DNA from: JAHDNZ01 sp036721855
GTDB taxonomy: Bacteria; Bacillota; DTU065
Direction of reading: 5' to 3'
Length of the DNA stretch: 33,176 nt
Assembly: GCA_036721855.1 (NCBI GenBank)
Contig: DAIMKF010000020.1
Span: forward strand, 1 to 33,176
Shown one piece after another: positions 1 to 7,881 of this stretch (positions are counted from its first letter, which is position 1; each line of letters begins with the position of its first letter). The notes under the pieces were generated by a model that saw only the letters and a program-made list of their open reading frames with translations, was not told where the DNA came from and did no database searches. The translations under genes and the position numbers were made by a program.

Positions 1-54
1 CCCATAACGGACTTTCACCGTCTAGTTAATCGCCATGCGTGGCACACAATAAAA
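1..54 (-). other. Left-edge non-coding motif, possible mobile-element fragment
   Basis: No gene is visible. Read on the minus strand, the stretch after the terminator contains a short imperfect inverted repeat (tgccacgcatggc) followed by ggtgaaagtccgttatggg and then runs off the window. The style, a small palindrome followed by a gtgaaagtcc block, resembles conserved untranslated parts of group II introns and some insertion sequences. This is recollection of style and not an identification. A loosely similar block (ccaggcatatgtcgg then gtgaaagtg) lies on the same strand near 32755-32790. Confidence 0.2.
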
Positions 55-82
55 AGTCTACTGGTGTTTTTACCAGTAGACT
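55..82 (-). terminator. Intrinsic terminator of the UMF1 transporter gene
   Basis: A perfect 11-bp stem (agtctactggt with accagtagact) encloses a 6-base loop. On the minus strand it is followed by a short T tract (tttta). It lies about 50 bases downstream of the stop codon of the transporter gene at 132, so it most likely ends that transcript. Confidence 0.8.
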
Positions 83-131
83 AAAAGACTATTACTTAAC
101 TTTTACCTTGGTTGCCAAACTAATATATCTT

Positions 132-1397
132 TCAGGAACTGAAATAAACTGCTTTTGTTTGCAGCTTAGCGCTCTTTCTAAAGATAATAAATCCGATGAC
201 AAACAGCAGGCAAATAAGTACAACCCCTGTTTTTGAGGTTCCGGTAAGCTGAGTTAAGACACCCATTAACATTGTACCGACAAAAGAAGCTCCCTTACCA
301 AAGATATCATAAAAGCCAAAGTATTCGCTGGATTTTTCTTTGGGTATAATCTTGGCATAATATGAGCGCGACAGGGATTGGATAGCACCTTGAAACATCG
401 CCACACACACAGCTAAAAGCCAAAATTCCCAGGTCTTATCTAATTGTAGTGCAAATACTGTTATTAAAAAGTACCCGGCAATACAAACACTGATTAAATC
501 TTGAGTTTGGTATTTTTGGGAAAGTCTGCCAAAAAGAATCGCAAAAGGAAAAGCCACAACTTGGGTCAAAAGAAGGGCCAATAATAATTGATTGTCGCCA
601 ATGCCAACATCTTTCCCATAGGAGGTAGCCATACCAATGATGGTGTATACGCCATCAATATAGAAAAAAAACGCCAATAGAAAAACAAAAATCTGCTTCT
701 GTTGTTTGATATCTTGAAAGACATTGCCAAGTCTTTGCAATGCTTTCCTAAAAGGATGCTTTTCAACTTCAACATAATGAAGTTGTTGATAGTTTTTAAG
801 CAAAGGAAGGGTAACAAAAAACCACCAGGCAGCATTAAGTATAAAGGCAATACTTGTGGCCAAAGAGGTGCTTATAGCCAAATTATCAGCAAATAAGATT
901 AGTAGTAAACTGATAGTAAAAGGAATACAGCTGCCAATATAACCCCAGGCATACCCTGAGGCTGAGACTCGGTCCATTCTGTCATCAGTAGTAATATCAG
1001 ATAACATGGAATCATAAAAGATAAAACTTCCCGATAATCCTACTTTTGCTATGACAAATATGGTTAAAAATAAAGTCCAAGAAAGCGGAATTGCTAGTGC
1101 TGCACATCCTAATACTCCAAGCATCATAAAAAAGATAAAGAAAGGCTTTTTATAGTTTTTTGTATCGGCTAAAGCTCCTATAATCGGACCTAGCAGAGCC
1201 ACAATTAATGTAGCAGTAGAAATCGCATAGCCCCAATAAGCAGTGGAATTTGCTGCTGAGACACCATTGGCCTGAGCCAGGTTTTTAAAATAGATTGGAA
1301 TAATAGTTGATACAAGCATAACAAAGGCTGAATTACCCACATCGTAAAGGATCCAATACTTTTCAAGCTTTGTAAACTTTTTTGCAACCGTATGCAT
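132..1397 (-). CDS. UMF1 (Atg22-like) family MFS transporter
   Basis: A 421-residue integral membrane protein with about 12 hydrophobic segments spread over its whole length. The N-terminal motif ILYDVGNSAF, and a GALAD-type loop between segments 2 and 3 (residues about 74-78), are typical of the UMF1 branch of the major facilitator superfamily, related to yeast Atg22, which exports amino acids from the vacuole. The bacterial substrate is unknown. The ATG start is preceded by aaaggaag at good spacing. It lies 49 bases downstream of the phospholipase-like gene, with no terminator between them, so the two are probably cotranscribed. A perfect hairpin terminator follows the stop codon. The family call is firm; the substrate cannot be read from the sequence. 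Confidence 0.85.
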   Translation of the reverse strand: MHTVAKKFTKLEKYWILYDVGNSAFVMLVSTIIPIYFKNLAQANGVSAANSTAYWGYAISTATLIVALLGPIIGALADTKNYKKPFFIFFMMLGVLGCAALAIPLSWTLFLTIFVIAKVGLSGSFIFYDSMLSDITTDDRMDRVSASGYAWGYIGSCIPFTISLLLILFADNLAISTSLATSIAFILNAAWWFFVTLPLLKNYQQLHYVEVEKHPFRKALQRLGNVFQDIKQQKQIFVFLLAFFFYIDGVYTIIGMATSYGKDVGIGDNQLLLALLLTQVVAFPFAILFGRLSQKYQTQDLISVCIAGYFLITVFALQLDKTWEFWLLAVCVAMFQGAIQSLSRSYYAKIIPKEKSSEYFGFYDIFGKGASFVGTMLMGVLTQLTGTSKTGVVLICLLFVIGFIIFRKSAKLQTKAVYFSS

Positions 1398-1446
1398 GTT
1401 ATTTCTTCCTTTCTAAAGAAAATTTCCGAGTAAAATAGTTTTCAAT

Positions 1447-2238
1447 CTAGCCAAAATCTCTGTTAAACCGGCTGTTTAATGGTTCTAATTTACCAAGATT
1501 ATGGTAAAAGTCAGTTACCAACTTTGCAGTTGGTTCAATTGCTTTTATTAGAATCGCCTGTAGTGTTAATGAACTCTCTAAACAGGTAGGGTTTGTTTTA
1601 TAATTCATCATAAGTCCGTTCATGCTTGAGAAATTGCCACTTAATTTTAAAGCTTTAGTAATTACTAATCGCTTTAACCTGCCTGGGGCAACTAAAAAGT
1701 TTAAATAAAAACGCATTGATTTTAGTGCTTTTAGAATCTGCTTGGCTGTTACGCCATCATAAAAATTAGCTATACAGGATGCATATTTTAGCTTAGGAAT
1801 AAGATGCTTGGTTGGCCTAAACGAAAGGGGGGCTAATTGATTTTCCAGCATAAGTAAACGTTCAAACTCAGTTTCTATTTCACTGTGAGAAATTCCCGTA
1901 GTTTCTGTTATTTTTCTAACATAGGGATGGCATTGGCTATCGAGCATAAAATGACAGATAAAACCTAAAATGTATACGCAACCCGCTTCAGACTCCGAGC
2001 AGCTAGGAATCGCTTTTCTGGCCTTTTCCAAAAAACTGACGGCAGTTTTTTTATGTAACTCATGGCCTTTTTGGTTAAGGTAATTGGCCTGTAAAGGCTT
2101 ATAGTAAAACAAAATATCTGGTCCATGTAGTCCAAAGTTAAATAATGGTAGGTATTCTAAGATTAAATCTTTGATTTGCTGATCAAGCTTTTCTAAGATC
2201 TGTTGCCCAAATAAATAGTGAGCATAAGTTGCAGGCAT
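1447..2238 (-). CDS. Zinc-dependent phospholipase C family protein
   Basis: A 263-residue protein of the Zn-dependent phospholipase C/S1-P1-like all-alpha fold. Likely metal ligands are visible in order: His in PATYAHYLFG near the N terminus, Asp in HGPDILFYY, His in KGHELHKK, the HFMLDSQCHPY block, and SHSEIETEFE. There is no signal peptide, so unlike the secreted clostridial toxins it probably acts in the cytoplasm; many Bacillota carry such uncharacterised members. The ATG at 2238 was chosen because AAGGAG lies just upstream at good spacing; an in-frame TTG seven codons earlier would overlap that ribosome site. It begins a probable two-gene unit with the UMF1 transporter. The substrate is unknown, and phospholipase activity should not be assumed. 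Confidence 0.8.
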   Translation of the reverse strand: MPATYAHYLFGQQILEKLDQQIKDLILEYLPLFNFGLHGPDILFYYKPLQANYLNQKGHELHKKTAVSFLEKARKAIPSCSESEAGCVYILGFICHFMLDSQCHPYVRKITETTGISHSEIETEFERLLMLENQLAPLSFRPTKHLIPKLKYASCIANFYDGVTAKQILKALKSMRFYLNFLVAPGRLKRLVITKALKLSGNFSSMNGLMMNYKTNPTCLESSLTLQAILIKAIEPTAKLVTDFYHNLGKLEPLNSRFNRDFG

Positions 2239-2645
2239 ACTCCATCTCTCCTTTTTCAAATAACTTCACTCGTTCCAAAAGAGGAGCTAAACCTTATAAT
2301 AAAACAACCACAATTCATACAGAAAAAGAAAGCTGAAGGACTGATCAGAAATATCAGTCTTCAGCTTTCTACAAAAAACATTTGTCCTCCCGAAGTTAGC
2401 TGCAGACGACATTCCAACTGAAAAAATTACTCTACACCCAACTTAGTTAAGACCTTAAGCATAACCAGGCAGGGTAATCTGCTCGGCTAGATATAAGAAG
2501 GGTAGGAATAATTTATCAAAACTTAGTTTGGATCTACCTCGAGATTGTTTGGCCTCAAGCCAGTTTTTTCTCTTTCCTGAATATTAAGGATGCTATCATC
2601 ATTATTCATTTATTAAATATTTTTTCCTTCTTAGAATTCAATCTT
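2239..2645. other. 407-base gap between gdhA and the phospholipase-like gene, with structured segments
   Basis: No convincing ORF. Besides the hairpin at 2327-2370, the segment about 2432-2505 can fold on itself. An outer ctac/gtag-centred helix (2432-2435 with 2502-2505) encloses a hairpin pairing ccaggcag (2465-2472) with ctgctcgg (2479-2486), 7 of 8 positions including one G-T wobble. Followed on the minus strand by the strong hairpin and a T tract, this could be a roughly 200-base small RNA or a riboswitch-like leader of the phospholipase/UMF1 unit. I do not recognise a T-box, glycine riboswitch, SRP RNA, tmRNA or clear 6S RNA core in it. Confidence 0.35.
2327..2370 (-). terminator. Strong hairpin with T tract, minus strand
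   Basis: An 18-bp stem (agaaagctgaag... with ...cttcagctttct) with a single bulged base and a 7-base loop, followed on the minus strand by ctttttctg. It lies about 275 bases past the gdhA stop and about 90 bases before the phospholipase-like start. It may therefore end the gdhA transcript, end a small RNA encoded in the gap, or act as an attenuator for the downstream pair. Confidence 0.65.
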
Positions 2646-3932
2646 TTATACCCAACCACGGTTTTTAACAGCTTGAGCTACACGGTTTATTGAAATTACA
2701 TATGCTGCTTCACGCATAGTTAAATTTTTATTTACTGAAAGTTCATAAACCGCTTTGAATGCAGCCGTCATTTTGGTATCTAACTTTTCCATTACTTCAT
2801 CTTTTTGCCAATAATAATTCATATTGCATTGAACTTGCTCGAAATAGCTGCATGTAACTCCTCCGGCATTAGCTAAGAAGTCGGGAATGACAAATAGATT
2901 GCGTTTGTTAAGCACATTATCTGCATCTGGAGTTGTAGGTCCGTTTGCAGCCTCAGTAATTACTTTAACTTGATTGCTTATTTTATGTACATTCTCGACT
3001 GTAATTTGATTTTCCAAAGCAGCAGGAATAAGGATATCCACATCCTGCTCAATCCATGTCTCTCCCGGCAAAACTTCAAGCCCCAGTTCTTTGGCCTTGT
3101 CTTTATCTATACAACCAAAAGAATCAGTTATAGTTAAAAGAGCATTCACATCCAGTCCATCTGGATTTTTAAAAGTATATGATTTCTTGTCTCTGTTGTC
3201 CCAGCAGGAAATAGCTATAACTTTTCCACCAAGCTGTTGATATATTATAGCTGCGTGTTGTGATACGTTACCAAACCCTTGAAAACCAGCTGTGGTTGTT
3301 GTAATATCAATATTTAATTCTTTGAGCGCTTCCCTTAAGACAAAGATTACTCCAAAACCCGTTGCTTCGGTTCTTCCAAGGGAGCCCCCCATACCAACCG
3401 GCTTTCCGGTTATAAATCCCGGATATCTACCACCATGAATTGTTTCATATTCATCAAGCATCCATAACATATGCTTGGCATTAGTCATTACATCAGGTGC
3501 TGGAACATCTTGAACCGGTCCAATATTTTTTGCTAACTGTCTTACCCATCCACGACACAATTGTTCCTGCTCACGCTCTGAAAGATTATGGGGATCACAA
3601 ATAATACCGCCTTTCCCTCCTCCAAGAGGGATATCTACTACGGCACATTTCCAAGTCATCCACATAGACAATGCTCTTATGGTATCTACAGTTTCGAAGG
3701 GGTGAAAGCGTATTCCACCCTTTGCAGGGCCTCTGGCATCGTTATGTTGGATTCGATATCCTCTAAATACTTTTACACTACCATCATCCATTTTAACTGG
3801 TATGGAAAAATGGTATTCCCTCATCGGTTGACGAAGTAGCTCACAGGTTGCTTTATCAAGCCCAATTTTCTCGGCCACGGCATCGAATTGTGCCTGTGCA
3901 TTTTCGTATGCATTATAAGACTCTTTACTCAT
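2646..3932 (-). CDS. gdhA: Glutamate dehydrogenase (catabolic type)
   Basis: Reversible oxidative deamination of glutamate to 2-oxoglutarate and ammonia, in the cytoplasm; the family forms hexamers. The 428-residue length fits the small clostridial/Bacillus RocG-GudB class. Lys71, Lys95 and Lys107 (in PLGGGKGG) have the same 24 and 12 spacing as the three active-site lysines of clostridial GDH, and Asp147 (VPAPDVMTN) falls at the expected place for the catalytic Asp. The Rossmann motif is GFGNVSQHAA. NAD or NADP use cannot be decided by eye, although the subfamily is mostly NAD-dependent. AGGAGGAG precedes the ATG, and a full-consensus sigma-A promoter lies about 45-70 bases upstream, so high constitutive expression is expected. 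This suggests amino-acid fermentation or nitrogen balance. Confidence 0.95.
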   Translation of the reverse strand: MSKESYNAYENAQAQFDAVAEKIGLDKATCELLRQPMREYHFSIPVKMDDGSVKVFRGYRIQHNDARGPAKGGIRFHPFETVDTIRALSMWMTWKCAVVDIPLGGGKGGIICDPHNLSEREQEQLCRGWVRQLAKNIGPVQDVPAPDVMTNAKHMLWMLDEYETIHGGRYPGFITGKPVGMGGSLGRTEATGFGVIFVLREALKELNIDITTTTAGFQGFGNVSQHAAIIYQQLGGKVIAISCWDNRDKKSYTFKNPDGLDVNALLTITDSFGCIDKDKAKELGLEVLPGETWIEQDVDILIPAALENQITVENVHKISNQVKVITEAANGPTTPDADNVLNKRNLFVIPDFLANAGGVTCSYFEQVQCNMNYYWQKDEVMEKLDTKMTAAFKAVYELSVNKNLTMREAAYVISINRVAQAVKNRGWV

Positions 3933-3976
3933 GCTTCTCCTCCTATTGGTTTTAAATCCTCATTATTTGTTGGAAA

Positions 3977-4005
3977 ATTATACCCTAGTTCGCGCTCACT
4001 GTCAA
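3977..4005 (-). promoter_or_regulatory. Consensus sigma-A promoter of gdhA
   Basis: On the minus strand, TTGACA (4005-4000), a 17-base spacer and TATAAT (3982-3977) match the housekeeping consensus at all twelve positions. Transcription should start near 3970, giving a leader of about 40 bases before the ATG. Confidence 0.85.
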
Positions 4006-4155
4006 TTCGGGCAGCAATTAAGAGTTCTTAACGACATTAAGAAAATAAACGATTTTCCTCGCTAAGAAAAATCTTCTCAAATACCAAGAAGTCTTAGAAA
4101 GAATAATTACTCATCGACTTGGATCAATTCCTGCTGTATCGCCCAAAATAAATGA

Positions 4156-4184
4156 TTGTTGTAAATGATTATATTTGATATTAT
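4156..4184 (+). promoter_or_regulatory. Putative sigma-A promoter of the SPFH operon
   Basis: TTGTTG (4156-4161), a 17-base spacer and TATTAT (4179-4184) lie 31 bases before the ATG at 4215. An AGGAGGT ribosome site follows at 4203-4209. The -10 matches 5 of 6 and the -35 matches 4 of 6. Confidence 0.6.
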
Positions 4185-4214
4185 TTAGTTAAACAAAGGT
4201 TCAGGAGGTATCCT

Positions 4215-5357
4215 ATGGGGTTATTTAGTTTTCTAAAAAGCCAGTTTATTGATGTAATTGAATGGACAGATTCAAGTACAGATACCATGGTATATCGTTT
4301 CCCTGTAAGAAATAAAGAGATAAAGATGGGTGCCCAGCTTACAGTAAGAGAATCTCAGACTGCTATCTTTGTAAGTGAGGGAGTGATTGCAGATATATTT
4401 AATCCCGGAAGGTATCAGTTATCAACACAGAATCTGCCAATTCTTACTAAGCTAAAATCCTGGAAGTATGGTTTTAATTCACCTTTTAAAGCAGAGGTCT
4501 ATTTTATTAATACCAAACAGTTTACCAATCAAAAGTGGGGAACTTCCAACCCTATAATGATAAGAGACAAAGAGTTTGGTGTTATAAGACTGAGAGCATA
4601 TGGTATCTACTCTTTTAAGGTTGTAGAGCCAACTCTCTTTTTAAAAGAGATCTTCGGAACAAACAAAGCGTTTGAAACCGAAAAAATAACCGGGCATCTT
4701 AAAAGATCGCTTGTTTCCGGAATTGCGGATATTCTTGGCGAAACCAATATAGCTGCCATTGACCTGGCAAAATATTACGATGAACTTAGTACAGAAGCGG
4801 TTAACAAACTGCAACCGAGATTTGCAGCACTTGGACTTGAGTTGGTTTCTTTTTATGTTGAAAACATATCCCTACCCGAAGAGGTTGAAAAGGTCATCGA
4901 TAAGAGAACTTCTCTGGAGGTTATCGGTAATCTAGGGCAGTATACACAATATCAGACGGCCGAAGCTATAAGAGATGCAGCCCAAAATCCAGGCGGAGGT
5001 CTGGCTCCAGCCGGAGCCGGTCTTGGAGCAGGTGTAGCTTTAGGCCAGATGATGCAAGAGACCATAAAAGAAACTAAAGAGTCTCAAAATCAATCTTCTT
5101 CAAAACATCCCCAGATAACTTGCTCTGATTGTGGAGCATTATCTCCCGAGAGCTTTAAGTTTTGCAGTAACTGTGGTAAATCTCTCCTCCAACCGAAACA
5201 AAAGTGTGACAAGTGCCATTACGAGATGGATGCCAAGATGAAATTTTGCCCAAAATGTGGTACTGCCAAACCCCGGGAGCTGACCTGTATGAAGTGTAGC
5301 CTAACACTACCTGCTAATTCTAAATTTTGTCCAGAATGCGGCAGCCCCGTTGAATAG
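4215..5357 (+). CDS. SPFH-domain protein with three C-terminal zinc ribbons (YdjI-like)
   Basis: A 380-residue protein related to Bacillus YdjI, often annotated as virion core protein. Residues about 25-240 form an SPFH (band-7/flotillin-like) domain, with FNPGRYQLST and the EEVEKVIDKRTSLEV segment. A Gly/Ala-rich linker (259-275) follows. Six CxxC knuckles then form three zinc ribbons: Cys303/306 with 317/320, 331/334 with 345/348, and 358/361 with 372/375. No transmembrane segment is seen, so membrane contact probably comes from its partner encoded next door. In B. subtilis the relatives YdjG, YdjH, YdjI and the PspA homologue YdjF form a membrane-stress module. Here only the SPFH and zinc-ribbon membrane components are present. 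It has its own promoter and AGGAGGT site, and 10 bases separate it from the next gene. Confidence 0.85.
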   Translation: MGLFSFLKSQFIDVIEWTDSSTDTMVYRFPVRNKEIKMGAQLTVRESQTAIFVSEGVIADIFNPGRYQLSTQNLPILTKLKSWKYGFNSPFKAEVYFINTKQFTNQKWGTSNPIMIRDKEFGVIRLRAYGIYSFKVVEPTLFLKEIFGTNKAFETEKITGHLKRSLVSGIADILGETNIAAIDLAKYYDELSTEAVNKLQPRFAALGLELVSFYVENISLPEEVEKVIDKRTSLEVIGNLGQYTQYQTAEAIRDAAQNPGGGLAPAGAGLGAGVALGQMMQETIKETKESQNQSSSKHPQITCSDCGALSPESFKFCSNCGKSLLQPKQKCDKCHYEMDAKMKFCPKCGTAKPRELTCMKCSLTLPANSKFCPECGSPVE

Positions 5358-5367
5358 GTGAATCTCA

Positions 5368-6474
5368 ATGACTGAAAATGGTAATGTAAACCCTAGAAAA
5401 CATGAGAACGTCTACCAGTTTAGCTGTCCCTCCTGTGGGAGCAATATGCTGTTTAACCCTGAGAGCCAGTCTCTGGAGTGCTCTTACTGTGGAAATAAAA
5501 CAGCTCTAAAATTTGCAGAGGAAAAGATAACCGAATACGATTTTTCAGAGGCAAGTGACCATCCGGCTAATAGCTGGGGTGAAGAAAAGGCAGTTGTAAA
5601 ATGCCAAAACTGCGGATTTGAAATTGTCCTTGGAAAACACCAAACAGCACAATACTGTTCTTTCTGTGGCTCCTCTTATATACTTAATACTAAAGAGTCT
5701 GTTGGGATTGCTCCTGAATCTCTGGTACCATTTAAAATTACCAAGGACAAGGCCTTTGATTATTTTAGCCTCTGGCTTAAAAAGAGGCTCTTTGCTCCCA
5801 ACGATCTGAAAAACGAATTTAAAAAACAAAGACTTACAGGGGTGTATATACCCTTTTGGACTTATGATGCCAATACTTACTCAACCTACACTGCCGAGGC
5901 AGGCACCTACTACTATGTTAGAGTTTCTTATCGGACTAGAGAAAATGGCAAGATGGTAACAAAATATAGGCAGGAAAGAAGAATTCGCTGGTGCTTTGTA
6001 GAAGGAAATTATACAAGAAGCTTTGATGATATTTTAATTCACGCTTCCAGACAAGTTGATTCTAAACTTATTAAAGCCCTTGAACCCTATAACCTTAACG
6101 AGCTGGTTAAATATAATCCCCAATACCTGTCCGGGTTTTGCGCTGAAAAGTACAGTATTGATCTTAACGAAGGTTTCAAATTAGCAACCGAAAAGATAGA
6201 CTCTGCTATTTATGGGGGTATTGAAGGGAAAATCAATGCTGATACGTTAAGAAATCTTCAGGTAAATATACGCTATAAAAACATTAAATATAAACACCTC
6301 CTTCTTCCTGTCTGGATGTCAGCTTATACCTATAAAAAAAAGACCTACCAGTATTTGGTAAACGGCCAAACCGGTGAAGTTCAAGGACAGGCACCCTTAA
6401 GTGTCATTAAGGTTTCTATCCTTGTAGTAGTTATCATTTTAATAATTATAGTCATAATACTTGAATTTCGATAA
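5368..6474 (+). CDS. Double zinc-ribbon protein with C-terminal membrane anchor (YdjG-like)
   Basis: A 368-residue protein. Two N-terminal zinc ribbons use Cys20/23 with 38/41 and Cys79/82 with 97/100, followed by a soluble domain and one strongly hydrophobic C-terminal helix (about 345-365, Ile/Val-rich) ending EFR. This is the layout of YdjG-type TFIIB-like zinc-ribbon proteins, which anchor SPFH and PspA-type proteins at the membrane. It follows the SPFH gene after 10 bases; its ribosome site is weak (aggtg), so it is probably translationally coupled. A terminator follows, making a clean two-gene unit. Function by analogy: a membrane platform for the SPFH partner under envelope stress. No PspA, YdjF or YdjH gene is present in this window. 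Confidence 0.8.
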   Translation: MTENGNVNPRKHENVYQFSCPSCGSNMLFNPESQSLECSYCGNKTALKFAEEKITEYDFSEASDHPANSWGEEKAVVKCQNCGFEIVLGKHQTAQYCSFCGSSYILNTKESVGIAPESLVPFKITKDKAFDYFSLWLKKRLFAPNDLKNEFKKQRLTGVYIPFWTYDANTYSTYTAEAGTYYYVRVSYRTRENGKMVTKYRQERRIRWCFVEGNYTRSFDDILIHASRQVDSKLIKALEPYNLNELVKYNPQYLSGFCAEKYSIDLNEGFKLATEKIDSAIYGGIEGKINADTLRNLQVNIRYKNIKYKHLLLPVWMSAYTYKKKTYQYLVNGQTGEVQGQAPLSVIKVSILVVVIILIIIVIILEFR

Positions 6475-6500
6475 AAACCACATAGCCAAAATAAGCCAAA

Positions 6501-6536
6501 GAGGCTTGCTCACAAAGAATGAGTAAGCCTCCTTTT
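6501..6536 (+). terminator. Intrinsic terminator after the SPFH operon
   Basis: A 12-bp stem (gaggcttgctca with tgagtaagcctc, one G-T pair) with a 7-base loop and a cttttat tail. It lies 26 bases after the stop at 6474. The anmK stop is at 6587 on the other strand, so it may also serve that operon. Confidence 0.85.
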
Positions 6537-6586
6537 ATGATCATAGCAGTAGTTGGCAACCTACATTATCTGAAGAAGATTCACAT

Positions 6587-7771
6587 TTATAAAATTATCC
6601 CGGCGCTAATTTTAGGTAATAATTTCTTCCAGTTATCTCCCGGAATTATCTTCCCCAAAACTGCTTCTTTTTTAGCTCCCGTTGCCCTAGGAATATTTCC
6701 GGTTTGATTAAGTAGGGTCCTAAAACCCAGAATACTAAAAGCTACTGCTTCTTTAGCATCACTGGAGATGCCAAAATCTTCATGAGTCTTTACGCTAAGA
6801 GCGGGGAGCCTCTTTTTTAACCATTTCATCAGAGTTAGATTATAACTGCCTCCTCCCCCGACAATTACCGTAGAGACTTTGTTCTTTGGTAAGATAAACT
6901 CTTCATAAGCTCTGGCAATACTTTCCACGGTTAAAGCTGTTGCTGTTGCAATTAAATCATCTTCTTTTATCCCTAGCTCTTTAGCCGTTTTAATAAGGTT
7001 TTGAGTGTACTCTTGGCCGAATAGTTCTCTGCCGGTAGTTTTAGGTGGCTTAAGCTTATAATAGTTTTCAGAGAGTAACTTTTCCAAAAGCCCTGGGTTA
7101 ATCTGGCCACGCTCTGCTCTTTTTCCAAATAAATCATATTCTTCTTTCCCCTTGGTAAGAGTGCGGATGATTTCGTCAATAATCATATTGCCGGGACCGG
7201 TATCAAAGGCTATAACTTTACTAATATCTTTATCATCTGGTATAAAAGTCAAATTGGCAATGCCCCCGATATTTTGCGAAATAACACCGTCTAAATGATT
7301 GAAAAGTAAGTAGTCGGCTAAAGCAACCAAAGGAGCACCTTGTCCTCCTAAAGCCATATCTCTGGGGCGAAAATCAGCAACCACAGTTAGACCTGTCCTC
7401 TCGGCAATTACACAGGGCTCTCCTATTTGCAGTGTTGATGGAAGGCGATCGTTTTGTGGTGGTATATGATAGATTGTTTGACCATGTGAGGCCACAAAAT
7501 CTATGGACATATCGGTCTTTTCTATTAACAAATTGACTGCTTGAGCTAGTTTTTCACCTATTTCAAAATTTAGCTCACATAGCCTATCCGCTTTGTATGA
7601 ATTAAAAGAAGCTAAGATCTTTTGCTTAAACTGTGGGTCATAATCCAGACGTTCAAATGCCAAAACCTGAACTTCAAGGGTAGCTTCCTGGGTTATCTTA
7701 ACTAAAGCTGCATCAATACCATCGGCACTAGTGCCGGACATAAGACCAATCCCGGTTAAGCTAAGACTCAT
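6587..7771 (-). CDS. anmK: Anhydro-N-acetylmuramic acid kinase
   Basis: Cytosolic enzyme of peptidoglycan recycling: it hydrates and phosphorylates 1,6-anhydro-MurNAc to MurNAc-6-phosphate. The 394-residue sequence has the ATP-binding GLMSGTSADGIDA near the N terminus, then SHGQTIYH, ADFRPRDMALGGQGAPLV, QNIGGIANLT and FDTGPGNMIIDE, all diagnostic. The ATG at 7771 was chosen because AGGAAGGAG precedes it; an earlier in-frame start 14 codons upstream has no such support. It is the last gene of a cysteine desulfurase-thiI-anmK run, 110 bases after thiI. That gap holds a small aggtaa/ttacct hairpin but no clear terminator. Its substrate arises from lytic transglycosylases, which fits a cell that turns over its wall heavily. 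Confidence 0.95.
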   Translation of the reverse strand: MSLSLTGIGLMSGTSADGIDAALVKITQEATLEVQVLAFERLDYDPQFKQKILASFNSYKADRLCELNFEIGEKLAQAVNLLIEKTDMSIDFVASHGQTIYHIPPQNDRLPSTLQIGEPCVIAERTGLTVVADFRPRDMALGGQGAPLVALADYLLFNHLDGVISQNIGGIANLTFIPDDKDISKVIAFDTGPGNMIIDEIIRTLTKGKEEYDLFGKRAERGQINPGLLEKLLSENYYKLKPPKTTGRELFGQEYTQNLIKTAKELGIKEDDLIATATALTVESIARAYEEFILPKNKVSTVIVGGGGSYNLTLMKWLKKRLPALSVKTHEDFGISSDAKEAVAFSILGFRTLLNQTGNIPRATGAKKEAVLGKIIPGDNWKKLLPKISAGIIL

Positions 7772-7881
7772 TTTTGATCTCCTTCCTAATATTTCTGCAG
7801 AAATAAATTTCACTATACCTAAATTAATCTTCCCTGGCAGGTAATATTTACCTCTTTTATACCTTAGGTCATTTAAAATAA

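Noticed and set aside
39..236. Open frame of 65 codons on the plus strand
   Set aside because: It runs through the terminator hairpin and the antisense end of the UMF1 gene, has no ribosome site, and its sequence has no protein-like pattern.
2239..2259. Upstream TTG start for the phospholipase-like protein
   Set aside because: The start would overlap the AAGGAG that serves the ATG at 2238.
2371..2640. T-box or known riboswitch upstream of the phospholipase-like gene
   Set aside because: No T-box antiterminator consensus, glycine, TPP or SAM-type core was found by eye.
5545..5829. 94-codon minus-strand frame opposite the zinc-ribbon gene
   Set aside because: Antisense shadow of a gene with good zinc-ribbon motifs.
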